64,000 nucleotides of DNA from Zanthoxylum bungeanum (Eukaryota > Streptophyta > Magnoliopsida > Sapindales > Rutaceae). Below the pieces are notes generated by a model. That model ran no database searches. It saw only the letters and a list, made by a program, of their open reading frames with translations, and was not told the origin of the DNA. Within the stretch, counting starts at the first letter, position 1. Each line of letters begins with the position of its first letter. Of this stretch, positions 24,159-36,653 are shown piece by piece. The DNA lies in the NCBI GenBank assembly GCA_019454045.1, contig SKCR01037601.1, forward strand, positions 21,121 through 85,120. The letters are read 5' to 3'. The translations under genes and the position numbers were made by a program.

Positions 24159-27100
24159 AATCTTTCATGGAGAATTTCAATGAAAGCCAAGCTTTCACCG
24201 ACGTTAGCATGGGAATGTTATTGCATATTAGCAATACATCGTCAACATAAAGGACAATAAAAGTCAGTGCTCTCCCACTAACTTTCTTGTATACACAAGG
24301 ATCATCTTCATTTTGAATGAAATCATATTCTTTTATGATCTCATCAAAACGTTGGTTTCATGACCGCGATGCTTGCTTCAGTACATAAATAGACCGATTT
24401 AACTTACAAACCTTGTTTGCAAGTCTAGGCATGATAAAACCGTCAGGATGTTGCATATAAACATCCTCCGAAAGTTTTCATTAAAGAAAACAATTTTAAC
24501 GTCCATCTGCCATATCTCGTAATCGAAATATGCAGCAATTGCAAGCATTATCCGAATGGATTTAATCATGGCAACGGGCGAGAAAGTTTCGTCGTAATCG
24601 ACACCATGTCATTGACGATACCCCTTTGCTACAAGCCTAGCTTTGTACGTTTGTACGTTGCCATCCATGTCGGTTTTCTTCTTGAAGACCCATTTGCATC
24701 CAATAGGCTTTACGCCTTCTGGTGCATCAACCAGTGTCCAAACTTGGTTGGTGTACATGGAATCCATTTCGGACTTCATGGCCTCTTGCCATAAAGCGGA
24801 ATTCATATCTTGTATCGCTTCCTCATACGTAGCCGGTTCGTTATCCTCAATGAGATTAATATCTACATGAGGTGAGATCAGAAACCCATACCTCTCAGGT
24901 TGTTTCCTGACTCTCTCCGACCTACGCGGTCATTGTGTAATAGAAGATTATGGTACAGTCTCATCCCGGATGGACTGTTCTTATTCCGTTGAGGATTCTA
25001 TGACAGGAATAGTATCACTCCGATTTTCATCGAGTTCTACTTTCCTCCCACTAACCACTACATTTAGGAATTCCTTCTCAAGGAAAACCGCATGTAGAGC
25101 AACAAATACTTTGTTCTCTCATGGGTGATAGAAGTAATATCCTTTGGTTTCCCTAGGATATCCTACGAATAGGCATTTATTCGATTTGGGCTCAAGTTTG
25201 GTACCTTCCAAACGTTTGACGTATGCCCAGCATCCCCAAATCTTCAAGAATGAGAATCCCGGTTTCTTTCCTGTCCATATCACATATGGTGTCTGTTGTA
25301 CAGACTTTGACAGAACCTTATTCAAAATAAGAACTGCACTGTTTAATGCATATCCCCAGAAGGAAATAGGTAGCTCAGTGTGACTCATCATAGACCTAAC
25401 CATGTCCAACAAAGTTCGATTTCTCCATTCGGACACACCGTTTAATTACGGTGTTCCAGGAGGAGTCCACTGTGAAAGAATACCATATTCTTTCAAGTAA
25501 TCTAGAAACTCATTGCTTAAGTATTCGCCACCACGGTCCGACCGTAATGTCTTTATACTCTTGTCGGTCTGTTTTTCAACCTCGTGTCGAAACTCTTTGA
25601 ATTTCTCAAAAGTTTCCGACTTGTGTCTCATAAGATACACATAACCATAACGAGATGCATCATCCGTAAAGGTTACGAAGTATTCGTATCCACCTCTTGC
25701 CTGGCTAGACATGGGCCCACAAACGTCACTATGAACGAGGGCTAACAGTTCGGTGGCGCGTTCACCTTTACCGCTAAAAGGTGATTTAGGCATTTTGCCT
25801 AATAAGCAAGATTCGCAGACGTCATATGAATTTGGATCAAATCCATCCAAGTACCCACTCTTCGAAAGTATGGATATGCGAGTCTTGTTTATGTGTCCCA
25901 GACGACAGTGCCACATATAAGTTTCATCTTTGTTACTCATTTTGAGCCTTTTGTTTGTTATGTTATATGTTGGAGATATATTTATATTCAAAATATAAAG
26001 ACCATTATTTACATCAGCAGTGCAAATTTCTACATCATTTTTATATAAGTAACACCCATTGTTTCGAAATACAAAAGTATACCCACATTGGGTTAACATA
26101 GATACAGAAATAATATTCCTAGTCAAACTAGGTACATAATAACAGTCATTAAGTTCAAGTACATGCCCCGATGGCAGTTCTAAAACAAAAGTGCCAACGG
26201 CCAAAACGGCGACTGGTGCCCCATTTCCGACGCGTAGATCAATCTCCCCTGAGGCTAGTCTCTTGCTAATCCGCAGATCCTGCACATCAGTACATATATG
26301 AGTACCACAACCAGAATCAAAAATCCAATTTTTAAAACTAGAAGTAGTCATGTTTATTTCAATAACAAACATACCTGAACCCGGTGCCTTGCCCGCTTTA
26401 ATCTCCTTCTGGAGCGCCTTGTACTCGCGGCAGTCACGCTTCCATTGACCCCGCTTGCCACACTGGAGGAAAACATCCTGAGATTTGTCCTTAGGCTTCC
26501 CAGAAGCCTTTAACGATTTGGCCTTGCCCTTTCTTTTATGCTTCTTTTTCTTCACACCTCCAGTCGCCTTGGGCCCAGCCCTCGGTGTCTGAGATGTCGA
26601 AGCAAAGTATGCCTCGCACTTGTTGCCCTTAAGCATCTCCCTTTCAGCTTCCTTGAGAATTGACAACAACTCTCCAAGAGTATCATCAGTGTTCATCAGG
26701 TTATAGCTTATGATGAGCTATTTCAAAGTGTCGGGGAGAGATTGCAAGATCATATCTATGGTAATCTCAGCCTCTAAGACTATCCCTATCTTGGCCAGCT
26801 CATCTATGTCAGCAATCATCTGTACCACATGGGATTCAACAGACATGCCTTCTGACAGACGTGAACGGAAGAGCTTCCTCACTAACTCATATCTATACGA
26901 CCTTCGATTAGATCGATGAAGATCGTGCAACCTCGCCAACATGTTATAGGGATCCAAGTCCCTGTTCTGTCGACGGAAATGCTGAGTCATGGCAGCAAGC
27001 ATAATGACTGAGCAGTTTCACAATCATCGTTGTGAGTCTTCCAAAGCTCCAGCTCAAGTAGCTCATTAGGTTTGGGCTTAGGCCCAAGAGGTCTCTGTAT

Positions 27101-27223
27101 AGTATATAACAGCCTCTCGGCTCCAAGGACAATCCTCAGATTCATTTCCCAATCGGCAAAGTTCGTGCCCTTGAAGACATTTTCGCCCATGATAATGTCT
27201 CGGACATTTCCCTTTCCTGTCAT
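24159..27223 (-). pseudogene. Copia-R gag, protease, integrase and RT (upstream part)
   Basis: On the minus strand gag starts at 27223. It shifts frame near 27005, has a TAG at 26718-26720, then runs open to 25446 through zinc knuckle, protease and integrase. Further stops are at 25446-25448, where the integrase PQQNG-type motif should be, at 25119-25121 and at 24609-24611. The zinc knuckle has lost its first Cys and its His (FLQCGKRGQWKRDC). Protease DSG is present. Integrase HSD, RSDRG and the glutamate after NGVS are present. RT YVDD is intact at 24238-24249. The gene stops at 24159 where Copia-F is inserted and continues at 12017. Confidence 0.92.
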
Positions 27224-29418
27224 CTTGACTACGATAGTCCAACTATCTAGTCAACGATATTTGGGTACAGTCTAACTGTTATAAGAAAAATAACATTATA
27301 TTAGTCCAACTAATAAAATAATTTTGACGAAATAATTATGAAAGCGCGTAAAGCTAAGTATCTGAATGAAATTGAAAATTCAATACTAGCCTCCCACTAT
27401 TTTTCGGCGAGCCTCTAACCCTCTGTCGAGTACTCGGGAAACCCAGTTTCCTAGTGGGCTAGCATCCCGTTAAATAACACACAACCTTGACTTTGGCCAA
27501 CAAGCTGTATGATATTTAACTAGGTAGATCTCGAAGATCAATTGGATCTAATCCAATTCCTAGATCCGGTAGGTGGACATCCAAGTCCGAAACATATATA
27601 CAGTATATATGCCAATATATCCAATATATTTTCCTAACATTTTTCCTCTGAATCAACTAAGCCTTGGCTTTGGCACAACAAGCTTAATGATTCCAGTTAA
27701 GCGGGACCCATTGACATGGAAAGCTTCGTAATCAATGTCGATGGACAAGAAGTGATCTTGACTTTGGCCAACAAATCACGACTTGGACAAGACACCGATA
27801 TGAAATAAAACTCTCATGATTCAAACACATCCGCAATTGACAAAGGTCTTGACTTTGGCCAACAAACCAATGCCAACTTTGGATCTTGAGTAAGAATCAC
27901 TCAACGAAAGGAAAAAAAACGCTTAATATGATTTGAGGGGTTTTCGCTTAAATTGGCAACCAATTTTTTATCTTTTTTAAGGACTCATCATACACCCTCA
28001 AGCATGCTTCTAAAATATCATAAGGCGCGAAAGTAAAGTAATAACGATATGCGGATGTATATTTAAACAGATTGTTCCTAGAACAAATCGCTCCATTTCC
28101 TCTCCCCGGCTAGCACTATTCTACTTCTACCCAATTACATAATACAATAATAGAAACCTCATTAACATTGAGGGGAATTAGGTGAGAAGAGAATACAAAG
28201 AGATAATAAGAGATAAGGTTGGACACGCAGGTCCAATTTATAAATTCCAAATTTACAATAATTTCCATAATTACCATTTGCCTTCTAATATCCATCCGAT
28301 ATACGCTATTCATTCATCACATCCATATATTCATTCATAGCATGCATTACAACCAATCTAATCCAATTAATTAGTCTTTAATTATGTGACCATCCAATGT
28401 TCAAACAACGATTTGATTTTGCGTGAGTCCAACTCGTTTGAGAATAAGTACTCAAAGTACGAATTCTAGAATTATATCGAACTACTCGTTAAATCTAATT
28501 TAAGTCGTATTCAATACTAATTCTATAATTTAATTCCAAATTAAATATTTACACTTTTTAATGCGCTTTAACGACTTAGATTCCAAATCTAATCTTATCG
28601 GGTCTCAAAGCCCAACTAACATCTAATGTTTGTTTAATTAAAGTCCGATGGGCTTTCAATTGATTTCATAAGGCATGGGCTTTGGTCAATACGGGTCAAA
28701 CCCAATTACCAAGCCCAAGTAAGGAATCACCCTCATTTGCCATAAAACCAATATCAATCCCATAAGGCCCAATTAAACTTTAAAGCCCATTTATTACATT
28801 TGAACTTAATGGAATGATTTAGGCCCAATTTGGATCCAATCCAATTGGCCTAAACCAACTTGGCCCAACCAAGCCCATTATGCCCAAATATAATAATTTC
28901 AAACACAATTCAAAATTAAGCCCATTAACCAAATTTTAAAAAAAAATTCCAAATTTTATAACTTGGTTAATTAAAGTGTAATACATCAATTAATTAATTA
29001 AATCAATATTTCCAAAATACAATTTACCAATTAATTATGTATCCAATTGTTCAGTTATTGTCCAACAATTTTTGAATCAAAAATCAAGTCCATACATGCG
29101 AAATAGCTCTCGGCCAAGGTGTGGTAATAAGTCCGATTTTGTTTTTCAATCCGATCGAATTACAAATCGACTTATCCATTCGTTTCAACTCATCCAATGA
29201 TCATCAAAACAAAATTTTCCAAGAGCCTAGGGTTACATACACATTCGACCAAGCCTAATGGTGGGGAAAATTTTGATCCAATCACAATTTGTTGAAATTG
29301 ATCAAATCACATCTCATTTCATCAACATACAAGCATACTCAACCATTCAATTTAATCAAATCATGCTCACATGGATTTTCCCCAAATTTTACCCTAATAT
29401 ATTTCATGCTCATTATAG
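27224..29418 (-). other. Long untranslated leader of Copia-R
   Basis: About 2.2 kb between the primer site and gag with no supported gene. It has three copies of the motif CTTGACTTTGGCCAACAA on the plus strand (27485-27502, 27757-27774, 27848-27865) and the same degenerate fourth copy as Copia-F at 27661-27681. Order relative to gag is the same as in Copia-F. Confidence 0.7.
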
Positions 29419-29432
29419 GCTCAATGATACCA
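29419..29432 (-). other. Degenerate primer binding site of Copia-R
   Basis: On the minus strand TGGTATCATTGAGC, an altered initiator-Met tRNA site, one base inside the 5' LTR end. Confidence 0.7.
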
Positions 29433-29433
29433 T

Positions 29434-31374
29434 TGTTGGTTTCTATGATTAGTCCCAAGATAATAATGAACAAAGAAATATGAATGAATAACGAATAAGT
29501 ATGGCGGAAACACACTTACATCGATCGGTTTTGGATGCGTCAAACAACAAAATTTTTCCTCTCCAAGCAGTCCAAGATTCGGCCAAGGCAGTCCACAATG
29601 CTCCAAGCTTTGTTTTGTCTTTCCAAGCTCTTTAATAGGTTTCCCTATCACCTCTTGATGATCCTTGAAGAGTGCTAGCCCTTTGATAAACTTTGCAACA
29701 AAATCTTATCAATTTTCCCTTCAATTTCGGCCAAGAAATGAAAGAAATGGGAGAGCCAAAAACAGTCACTGGTTTCGGCAATTTGGGAGAGAGAATAAGA
29801 TGAAGATTTGATTTCAAAAATCAATATTAATTGTTTCAAAAACAATTGTAAATGATATACCAAACCTTGGTTGGTATAAGTCTTTCACCTTACTTTGACT
29901 TGGAGTGTTTTACACACTTTAACCAACTCACCTAAACCCATCAAGCTAAAGTGAATTAGTTGACTAGTGATTTGATGGTTGATGTGACATGTGGGCCCCA
30001 CTCGATTCCGAATGCGAGTGGGCCCTCAAACACTCCCGGGCTCGGGTTCGCTAATTCCGAATTAACGAACTTCCGTCGCGACGTAATTAAATCGAATTTA
30101 ATTAAATAATTATGCCTAGAAAAATTACTATTCACATCGCTAACGAATTAATTCTAAATTAACTCGTTTGCCCGAATTAAAATCTAATTTTAATTCCTCG
30201 TCGAAATCTAATTCCAAATAATATATCAAATATATTATTTTAATGATTAATTCCAAATTAATCTTTCTCTCTCTTCAAATAGTACTTTATCCAAGATAAA
30301 GTCTCTCCGCAATTAATCCCAGATTAATTAAGCTCGAATCATACGTCATCGGTGAATCTTCGGGAAGTGACCCAAGAGATCCCTGGATATGTTGGCAGTA
30401 AATCCGATCGTCGGACTATCCGAACACGTACGTACCACGTACTACATTTTTACCGATTTACGAGACAAGGTTGGCTTCTAGCAAAGCGCCATGCCTACCC
30501 AATTCTCCAGAAATATTCTTACTGGAATATACGATCTTTATCAGGCGTAGTATACCATAGTATTGTGTATAACGATCCAGTATCGGATGTCATGTGCGAG
30601 GCCTGGGGCTGGAATAGTGTCTCCATGTACGAAGCACATATCGGATATCAAGCAACTAGTCTCTTTGAATCGGATAATCATGACCTTGTCATATTATCCG
30701 ATGGTTGCAACATTATAGAGAACCAGTTCTGAATCCCTGCGTGATCATCATCTCCATATGTCTGAAGTGATACTTCCGTCTTGACATCACATCCAATACA
30801 CTACGATTCTCAATAAACCCAGAAGAGGCGTACACAGAACCTGTTAAAGCCCTGGATGACCAAAACCAAAGTTTACCGATTGTCGCAAGTACTAGCAATG
30901 CAAGTCTCAGGTTAAGACCAAATACACATACCCTGAAGCGGACTCTCATAGACACATATACATACTACCAATGGGATTCCGCGGGGTCTATCCAAAGCGA
31001 AGCTGTTTTTCGTACCATCGGTAAAACATAACCTCCTATCGCACTTGCATAAGTGTCCTCTACTTAAATATATGAGAACTATGCCGTTATGCCCTCACAA
31101 CGCGCACAAGTGTAATACTAGTCTATTCCGCATTATCGATGTCCAATCTCGATAATACTACGACTAGGGATATTTAATGAATAAACTTTTATGGATTGAT
31201 ATTGTCTCATATCATCTCAATCTGGAACTAATCATATGGACTTTTACCATTTATATTTTAAAGTAAATAAATTACAAAACGGTAAAAGGTAATTTCATTA
31301 CTACATAGTTAATTTTGTACAAAAACACAATGTCTTTTACAAACAGTGACGCTATGGGTCATAACTGTCCAACA
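29434..31374 (-). repeat. 5' LTR of Copia-R
   Basis: 1,941 bp, full length, with ends TGTTGG...CCAACA on the plus strand. Its body is clearly related to the Copia-F LTRs and to the LTRs at 61079 and 62825. Confidence 0.93.
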
Positions 31375-32956
31375 CAAGAAACAAGAAAAAAATGGGTTTG
31401 GCAACTATGAACAAGTTAGGAAGATGAAGATGAAGAGTCCAAAAATGAAGGTAATGAAACTTAACCCAAATTTTTATATTTTGAGTTTTTAAGTTTTGAT
31501 GATTATAGTAGGATGATTTACTTGGTATAGATGAGTGTTTATTGTGCTAAAAATGGTGATGAGGGGAAAAAACCCCAACTTGTGCAATTTTAGGAAAAGA
31601 TTAAGTGAAGTCAATAGAAAGGATATAAGTTAATATTGAGTGAGATACTGATTATGTTATGGAAGTTATTTGAGGCCTAATGGAATGCTTGTTGCAATAA
31701 AAGTGATATAGAAGTTAAGAGAATGCATTTGGAAAAAATTGGTTTGAGGAAGCAAATGCATAACCTGAAAAATCAGGTTCACATCGCGACACAAAAGGGT
31801 TTCACGTCACGACGCATAGAAGGAAATTTAGAGCTGTCTCTAGAACGTTTGCGTCACGACGCGTGACCAAAATCTTCCCAAGTTAGTTTTTAATCTATTC
31901 CAGTTCCACCCCAACATGTTAGAAACCACCTTAAGAGTCTCGTATCAACTCGTACGTATATATTATATCATGATATGAGTACGTTACACCTCAAAGTGAT
32001 AGCCCTTACTTGAATAGGCAAATTTAGGTTGATTTCAATATATATATTCTTAGTCCATTCCTCTAATAGAAATTATCGGTGACAGATCATCGCAGGAACC
32101 ACAAGTTCTTCAGCGAAGTGAAGAAAGACTAACAGAACTCTAAAACAGTGCGCGGACACTACCTTTTAAAAATTAACTTTCATTTTGATATTCTATATCA
32201 GACTTACTTTCACGCTTTAGGGCGTAGATTCTTTTATTATTACGGTCATTTCATAAAAATTTATGATTTGAGTTTTATATTGAGAATGAAACGTTTTCAG
32301 AATTTGATTTTATGATTTTTCGAGGCATGAGGGAAAAACTCACCTCAGTATGTAACTTTATTCAGATATGGAATTGACAGATAGAGAACATGTGAACATA
32401 TAGAGGACTGGGGGGACGACGATATGTAACACCCCTAGATCTTCAGGACTATGGATGACATATGCCCCTAGATCATAGTTTCAGAGCTTATAGGGTAGCA
32501 TAGATCTGCACCACCAGTTCTAGTTCTGTGGCTTGGGGGATGACGATACGTAACGCCCCAAGACCACCAGTTTCATGGATAAGAGTGGCATGCTTTGGGG
32601 GATGGTGATACGTAACGCTCCAAATTCATGGTTTTGCATTCCTGGATCTAGTTAGGCATATGGGGTGACGACGATACGTAACGCCCCCATAATTTTCTAA
32701 TATCAGATTTTCAGAAAAGGAGTTTTCAGATATCGGATTTTCAGAAAACAATTTTCAAAGATCAGATTTTAGAACGATTTTCAGAAAGCAGATTTCAGGG
32801 AGATTTCAGACAAGGTTTTCAGAAAAAGAGTTTTATACAAAGTTATTTCTGAAATGAGATTTTAGAACCAAATATTTTTATATTAGTATTTTAGTTTTCC
32901 GTCCACTAACTTAGATTGTACAACTGTCTAACCCCCCAGTCCCAATTTCCTAGTTT
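31375..32956. repeat. Right half of the unresolved repeat that hosts Copia-R
   Basis: Starts with the target duplication CAAGA and continues the purine-rich leader of 10040-10169. It holds no coding frame. At 32410-32689 four spaced copies of a GGGG..GACGATACGTAACGCCCC-type word occur, then a stretch rich in 'ttttcagaaa' (32700-32880). At 32957 it abuts Tat/Ogre element A. Possibly a gypsy LTR or its untranslated part, but this is not established. Confidence 0.4.
32410..32689 (+). repeat. Four spaced copies of a GGGG...ACGTAACGCCCC word
   Basis: Copies at about 32410-32436, 32534-32560, 32597-32622 and 32662-32689. Each begins with a run of G and ends with C, so each could fold with a short GGGG/CCCC stem around GATACGTAAC. 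The sequence between copies is not conserved. Confidence 0.6.
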
Positions 32957-33952
32957 TGCACGTACCTTAAGGTATAAAAAAGTTGCGCTCACTTGGTCAT
33001 TTAAACCCTTGAGTGAGGAGACCTAGTTGTGGGAAATCCTTCACCGGCGGGAGCCTTTATCTATACTCATATAAACCTGCATGTGAACCATAATTGTATG
33101 ACCTATAGAAGCCACCATTTTATGCTTGTGTTTGGGACCATCATCATTTGGATTCAGTTGGACTTCTTGTCATGAGATATGAACCTGTTGGGCCATTTAA
33201 ACTGGGACAAGTTTGTGTCTTATGACAATTGGGCCAAAAGCTTCTAAAATGCCGATGGATCACTTTGTGTTTGGGCCCCCTATCATTTGAAGTTGTTTAG
33301 CCACGTTATTGAAAAAGTGTAAACTCGTTGGGCCTTTTGCAACTGGGACAAGTTTACACCTCGCAATAATATAATTGAATGCTTTGAAATGATAATGGGC
33401 CAACTTATATGAAAACCTTGATGGGTTTAGAAAGTCCAAACATGATCCAAATATGCTAGAAGCATGAGTTTGATATCCGCACTGTCTTTCATCTAGAAAG
33501 GATACGCCTTGTTACATCATATTTGTATACTTTTGGATGCTTCTAAGTTCATCCACATGACCACGGTTGCCGAAAGCCTAATTCGTCGTTTCTAGACAAT
33601 GGCATGATCTCATAATCGGCTTAGTCCATGTTGTAAATGGGCGGTCTTTGTCTTTTACCGATGAAAAGGGACAGAAGCAGCTAAGGTTCACCCCGTAGCA
33701 TATGAGAGAGCGATTTTGTGTACCTTGCATCGGTGCATAGAATAAGCCATATCTAGAACCAAAATAGGCTTACCACGACTGTGGGAGAAATAAGGTTGGA
33801 AGGATATATTCTGTTTGATCACCTCACATATTTTATATATTTCATGCATTGCACGCATAAATGTACCATGCTAACTTGTAGTTTTTAAAGCCGCCATAGA
33901 TTTCAGTTGGGTTAGAGAGGAAGAAATACTCGTCAAAAGACAGTTAGCGAAC

Positions 33953-34519
33953 ATGAGTGAGTCAAATAATGAGGGTTCTCGCATGGATCAGCTAGAGACT
34001 AATCTCACTAAGATTACCGAGCAGTTGCAAGTTTTGACCAACGCTGTGGCCAGTTTGACCATACCCCATATAGCCAAAAATAGAAAGTTCTGCAACCGGA
34101 ATAGAAAGACCATTAGGGGACCTTCGGGGACCAAGCCCACTCCTTCTGAGGTGGCCCCTATCAGGAACAGGCAATTCTCCAATTTTGGTAGACCTTTGTC
34201 AGAGATGTTTGAATAACTGAAAAAGCAAGCACTCCTAAGTCCCTTAGAACCTAAACCACTTCCAAACCCTGTGCCACGCTACCTTGACCTAAACCTATAC
34301 TGTTACCTCCACCAACAAAAAGGCCACGAAACTGAAAAATCCACCCGCCTTAGGCATGAGATCCAGAACCTCATTGATGCCCATAAAATACCCGATCAAG
34401 AAAAAGAACAACCCAACGCACACAGAAACCCTCCACCCACCCACATAATCAACTCCGACCTACCAGACAACATTTTCCTCCAAACTCATGACCACCAAGC
34501 TTCCAGCATGGGGATATGA
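33953..34519 (+). pseudogene. Gypsy (Tat/Ogre-like) gag of element A, one in-frame stop
   Basis: Starts MSESN and has a short heptad-like helix (LTKITEQLQVLTNAVASL, residues 18-35). A basic Asn/Arg stretch follows, then the block FGRPLSEMFE, an EPKPLPN linker and a YCYLHQQKGHETEK/LRHEIQNLID block typical of plant Tat/Ogre Gag. TAA at 34214-34216 interrupts the frame where element B has Glu. The frame then continues to TGA at 34517-34519. The knuckle-like block has Ser in place of the last Cys. Gag would bind element RNA and form particles, but this copy is broken. Confidence 0.8.
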
Positions 34520-35845
34520 GGCAACAAAAGTAAATGGGAAAAAGAATTACAGCAGTTGGAGGATCTGATGTTCGAAAAAAGTAAGAAGACAAAAGAAGAC
34601 AAAGTTGCAAATTATGGAGATGTTTGTTTCCCTGATCTTATTCAATGGTGATCCCGCATCCATTAATCATAAGACATTGATTTTGCCTACTTGTTCAAGC
34701 CTTTTCCTTAATAGTTAAGCATCAGTCCAATGATGAAATCGTTTGCTTTAGAGAGAAATCTTAGAAACGATAAACTCTTGATGTGCTTTTATCTGATACT
34801 TTGAGTAATTGATCTATGTTAGACTCGTAAGCACTTGATTATGGTTCTTAGTAGTGAAAACCTGAGTAGTAAGCAAAGTGACTAGTTGAAGAAATTGTAG
34901 GTCGGTGAATGATTGTTCAACTAAATGTCTATCATGATTTGCTTTTATTAAGATGTGTGGTATGATTGAAAATAAATAAAAAGTCTCTAAAGAAAACAAT
35001 TAAACCACCTATAACCGATAAGCGTGAAGCTACCCATGGGCGAGTATTAGGACCACCATAAGGAGAAATGCTACCTTAAAGGGTAGGTGTGTTGAAAAAA
35101 AAAGGGGACGAGGGGTTTCAAAATGAAAAGAAAAAAATAGAGACAAAAGAGAAAGAAAACCATACCACATAGAGCACCGAAAAGCAACTGCAAGGCATAA
35201 TTGAGACATCTAGGTTGGTTTGACCCATCGATCCCAATTTTTTGACGAAATCATTGAGTTGGCTTATCCGGGGATGAATCTGCAAAAGAATCTTTGCACA
35301 CACACACTTTGAGTCTGGCTTAGATCATTTATCCAAAGACTTGGATTTGAGTTGCATTGAATGTTTTGAAGGTTCTCTGGTTTCAATACTGGGCATTCTT
35401 TGAGGACAATAATATGTATAACTATGGGGATTTTTCTGTAGCCAGTAATATATTATGTTGATACGGAGTGACACGTCATGTAGTCCACCTTGACCTAGTG
35501 CAAACCGTAGAGAGCGGAAAGCTAAGCCAAGTCTAGGGGCGACTAGTCTACCACCCCGCGAATAAGGGATATACCGAGAACTTGAGCCATGAGACAAAAA
35601 GAACTGAGTGATCACCATAGAAGAATTGGCAGAAGAAAACTGTAAGTAGGGCGACCGAAGACATTTATAGGCAAAATACACCACAGAGCACAAGAAAGGT
35701 CTAACCCATCGGAATAGGAAATACATCCATGCATACACGCATACACGTCATGCACATAATTTTTGTTTTTTATTCATAGGTTTTTGAAGAAAGAAAGAAA
35801 AAAGTGGCAAGGACGAGCAAGCCGAGAATGGCAACTATCTCAACT
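34520..35845 (+). other. Non-coding 3' region of element A
   Basis: Shared with element B (59294-60728) at high identity but with stops in all frames. No pol domain is recognisable. It probably represents collapsed downstream sequence of the parental element. Confidence 0.6.
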
Positions 35846-36079
35846 CAGTAACGGTTCGGGAATGGACCACCTCATACAGTAACGGTTCGGGAACGGACCA
35901 CCTCACAGTAATGGTTCGGGAATGGACCACCTCACAGTAACGGTTCGGGAATGGACCACCTCACAGTAAAGGTTCGGGAATGGACCACCTCACAGTAACG
36001 GTTCGGGAATGGACCACTTCACAGTAAGGGTTCGGGAATGGACCACCCCACAGTAACGGTTCGGGAATATACCACCTCT
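35846..36079 (+). repeat. 29-bp minisatellite, eight units (element A)
   Basis: Eight tandem units of about 29 bp with the core gtaacggttcgggaatgg followed by accacctca. Units differ by one or two bases. The same array with eight units is at 60729-60962 in element B. Tandem repeats in the 3' untranslated region are a known trait of Ogre/Tat elements. Confidence 0.93.
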
Positions 36080-36272
36080 CATCAGCTCAGTTCGGTAATG
36101 AATCCTAGAGATCGCAACATCTTAGAAGGATGAACCTTAGGGGTCACAGCACCTCACCACCAGATCAACTCAGTTCGAAGCAACAGGTAAGTCGGCAACT
36201 GCTGTCGAGCATGGTAAGTAAAAATGTATGCATGACTTTGATAGGATTATCACTATCACACACTGCACAAGC

Positions 36273-36284
36273 CCATCAAACTGG
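36273..36284 (+). other. Polypurine-like tract before the shared Tat/Ogre LTR
   Basis: The sequence aaactgggggcg fits a plus-strand priming tract. The LTR should begin just after it, but no second LTR copy is available to fix the boundary. Confidence 0.5.
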
Positions 36285-36653
36285 GGGCGACTTAGACACT
36301 TTTATTTTTGCATGAAGCCCGATGATGAGCCTCGTTTGGAGGCATTACCCGATAAGTTGCGGAAGTTGCGGGAAATGGACGTCGAAAGGGAAAATTCAAA
36401 AATAAGTATGTCATCAGATTTAATTCACATGTTCAGTGCATGTGCATTCGTCCAGCGTTCGAAAATGAGTTTGAAACGGTAAACAGATTACCGGTGTTCG
36501 TGTAGCGTCTGGAAACGCGTTCGAACGATCATCTATGTTTCTGTTTCAAAATTGAAGCCTCGGCCCAAAATCCCCAAGCCCATAACACCAAGCTAAAGCC
36601 CAATCCAAAAATATAGAACATATAAACACATGTCACAAATCCAAGCAAGTCAC

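Larger units (their letters stand above)
10170..31374 (-). mobile_element. Copia-R: minus-strand Ty1/copia element split by a nested relative
   Basis: The outer ends read TGTTGG...CCAACA and are flanked by a perfect duplication CAAGA (10165-10169 and 31375-31379). On the minus strand the order is 5' LTR (31374-29434), primer site, long leader, gag, protease, integrase, and RT up to 24159. Then comes the inserted element Copia-F (24158-12018), the rest of RT (12017-11638), and a 3' LTR that lacks its first ~476 bp. RNase H, the polypurine tract and the start of the 3' LTR were lost in one deletion at about 11638. The coding region has many stops. Without the nested element it is about 9 kb. 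Confidence 0.93.
32957..36284 (+). mobile_element. Tat/Ogre-type gag element A, 5'-truncated internal region
   Basis: Closely similar to element B (49596-51075 plus 59294-61078) over its whole length, starting at the word gcacgtaccttaaggtataaa. It contains a gag pseudogene (33953-34519), about 1.3 kb of non-coding DNA, a 29-bp minisatellite and a polypurine-like tract. It has no protease, RT or integrase. Its primer site and 5' LTR are missing, because the left edge at 32957 abuts unrelated sequence. It is best read as a non-autonomous gypsy derivative. Confidence 0.8.

Noticed and set aside
35846..36079. Regularly spaced repeats resembling a CRISPR array
   Set aside because: Units are head-to-tail 29-bp copies with no spacers, in a plant retroelement 3' region. 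It is a minisatellite.
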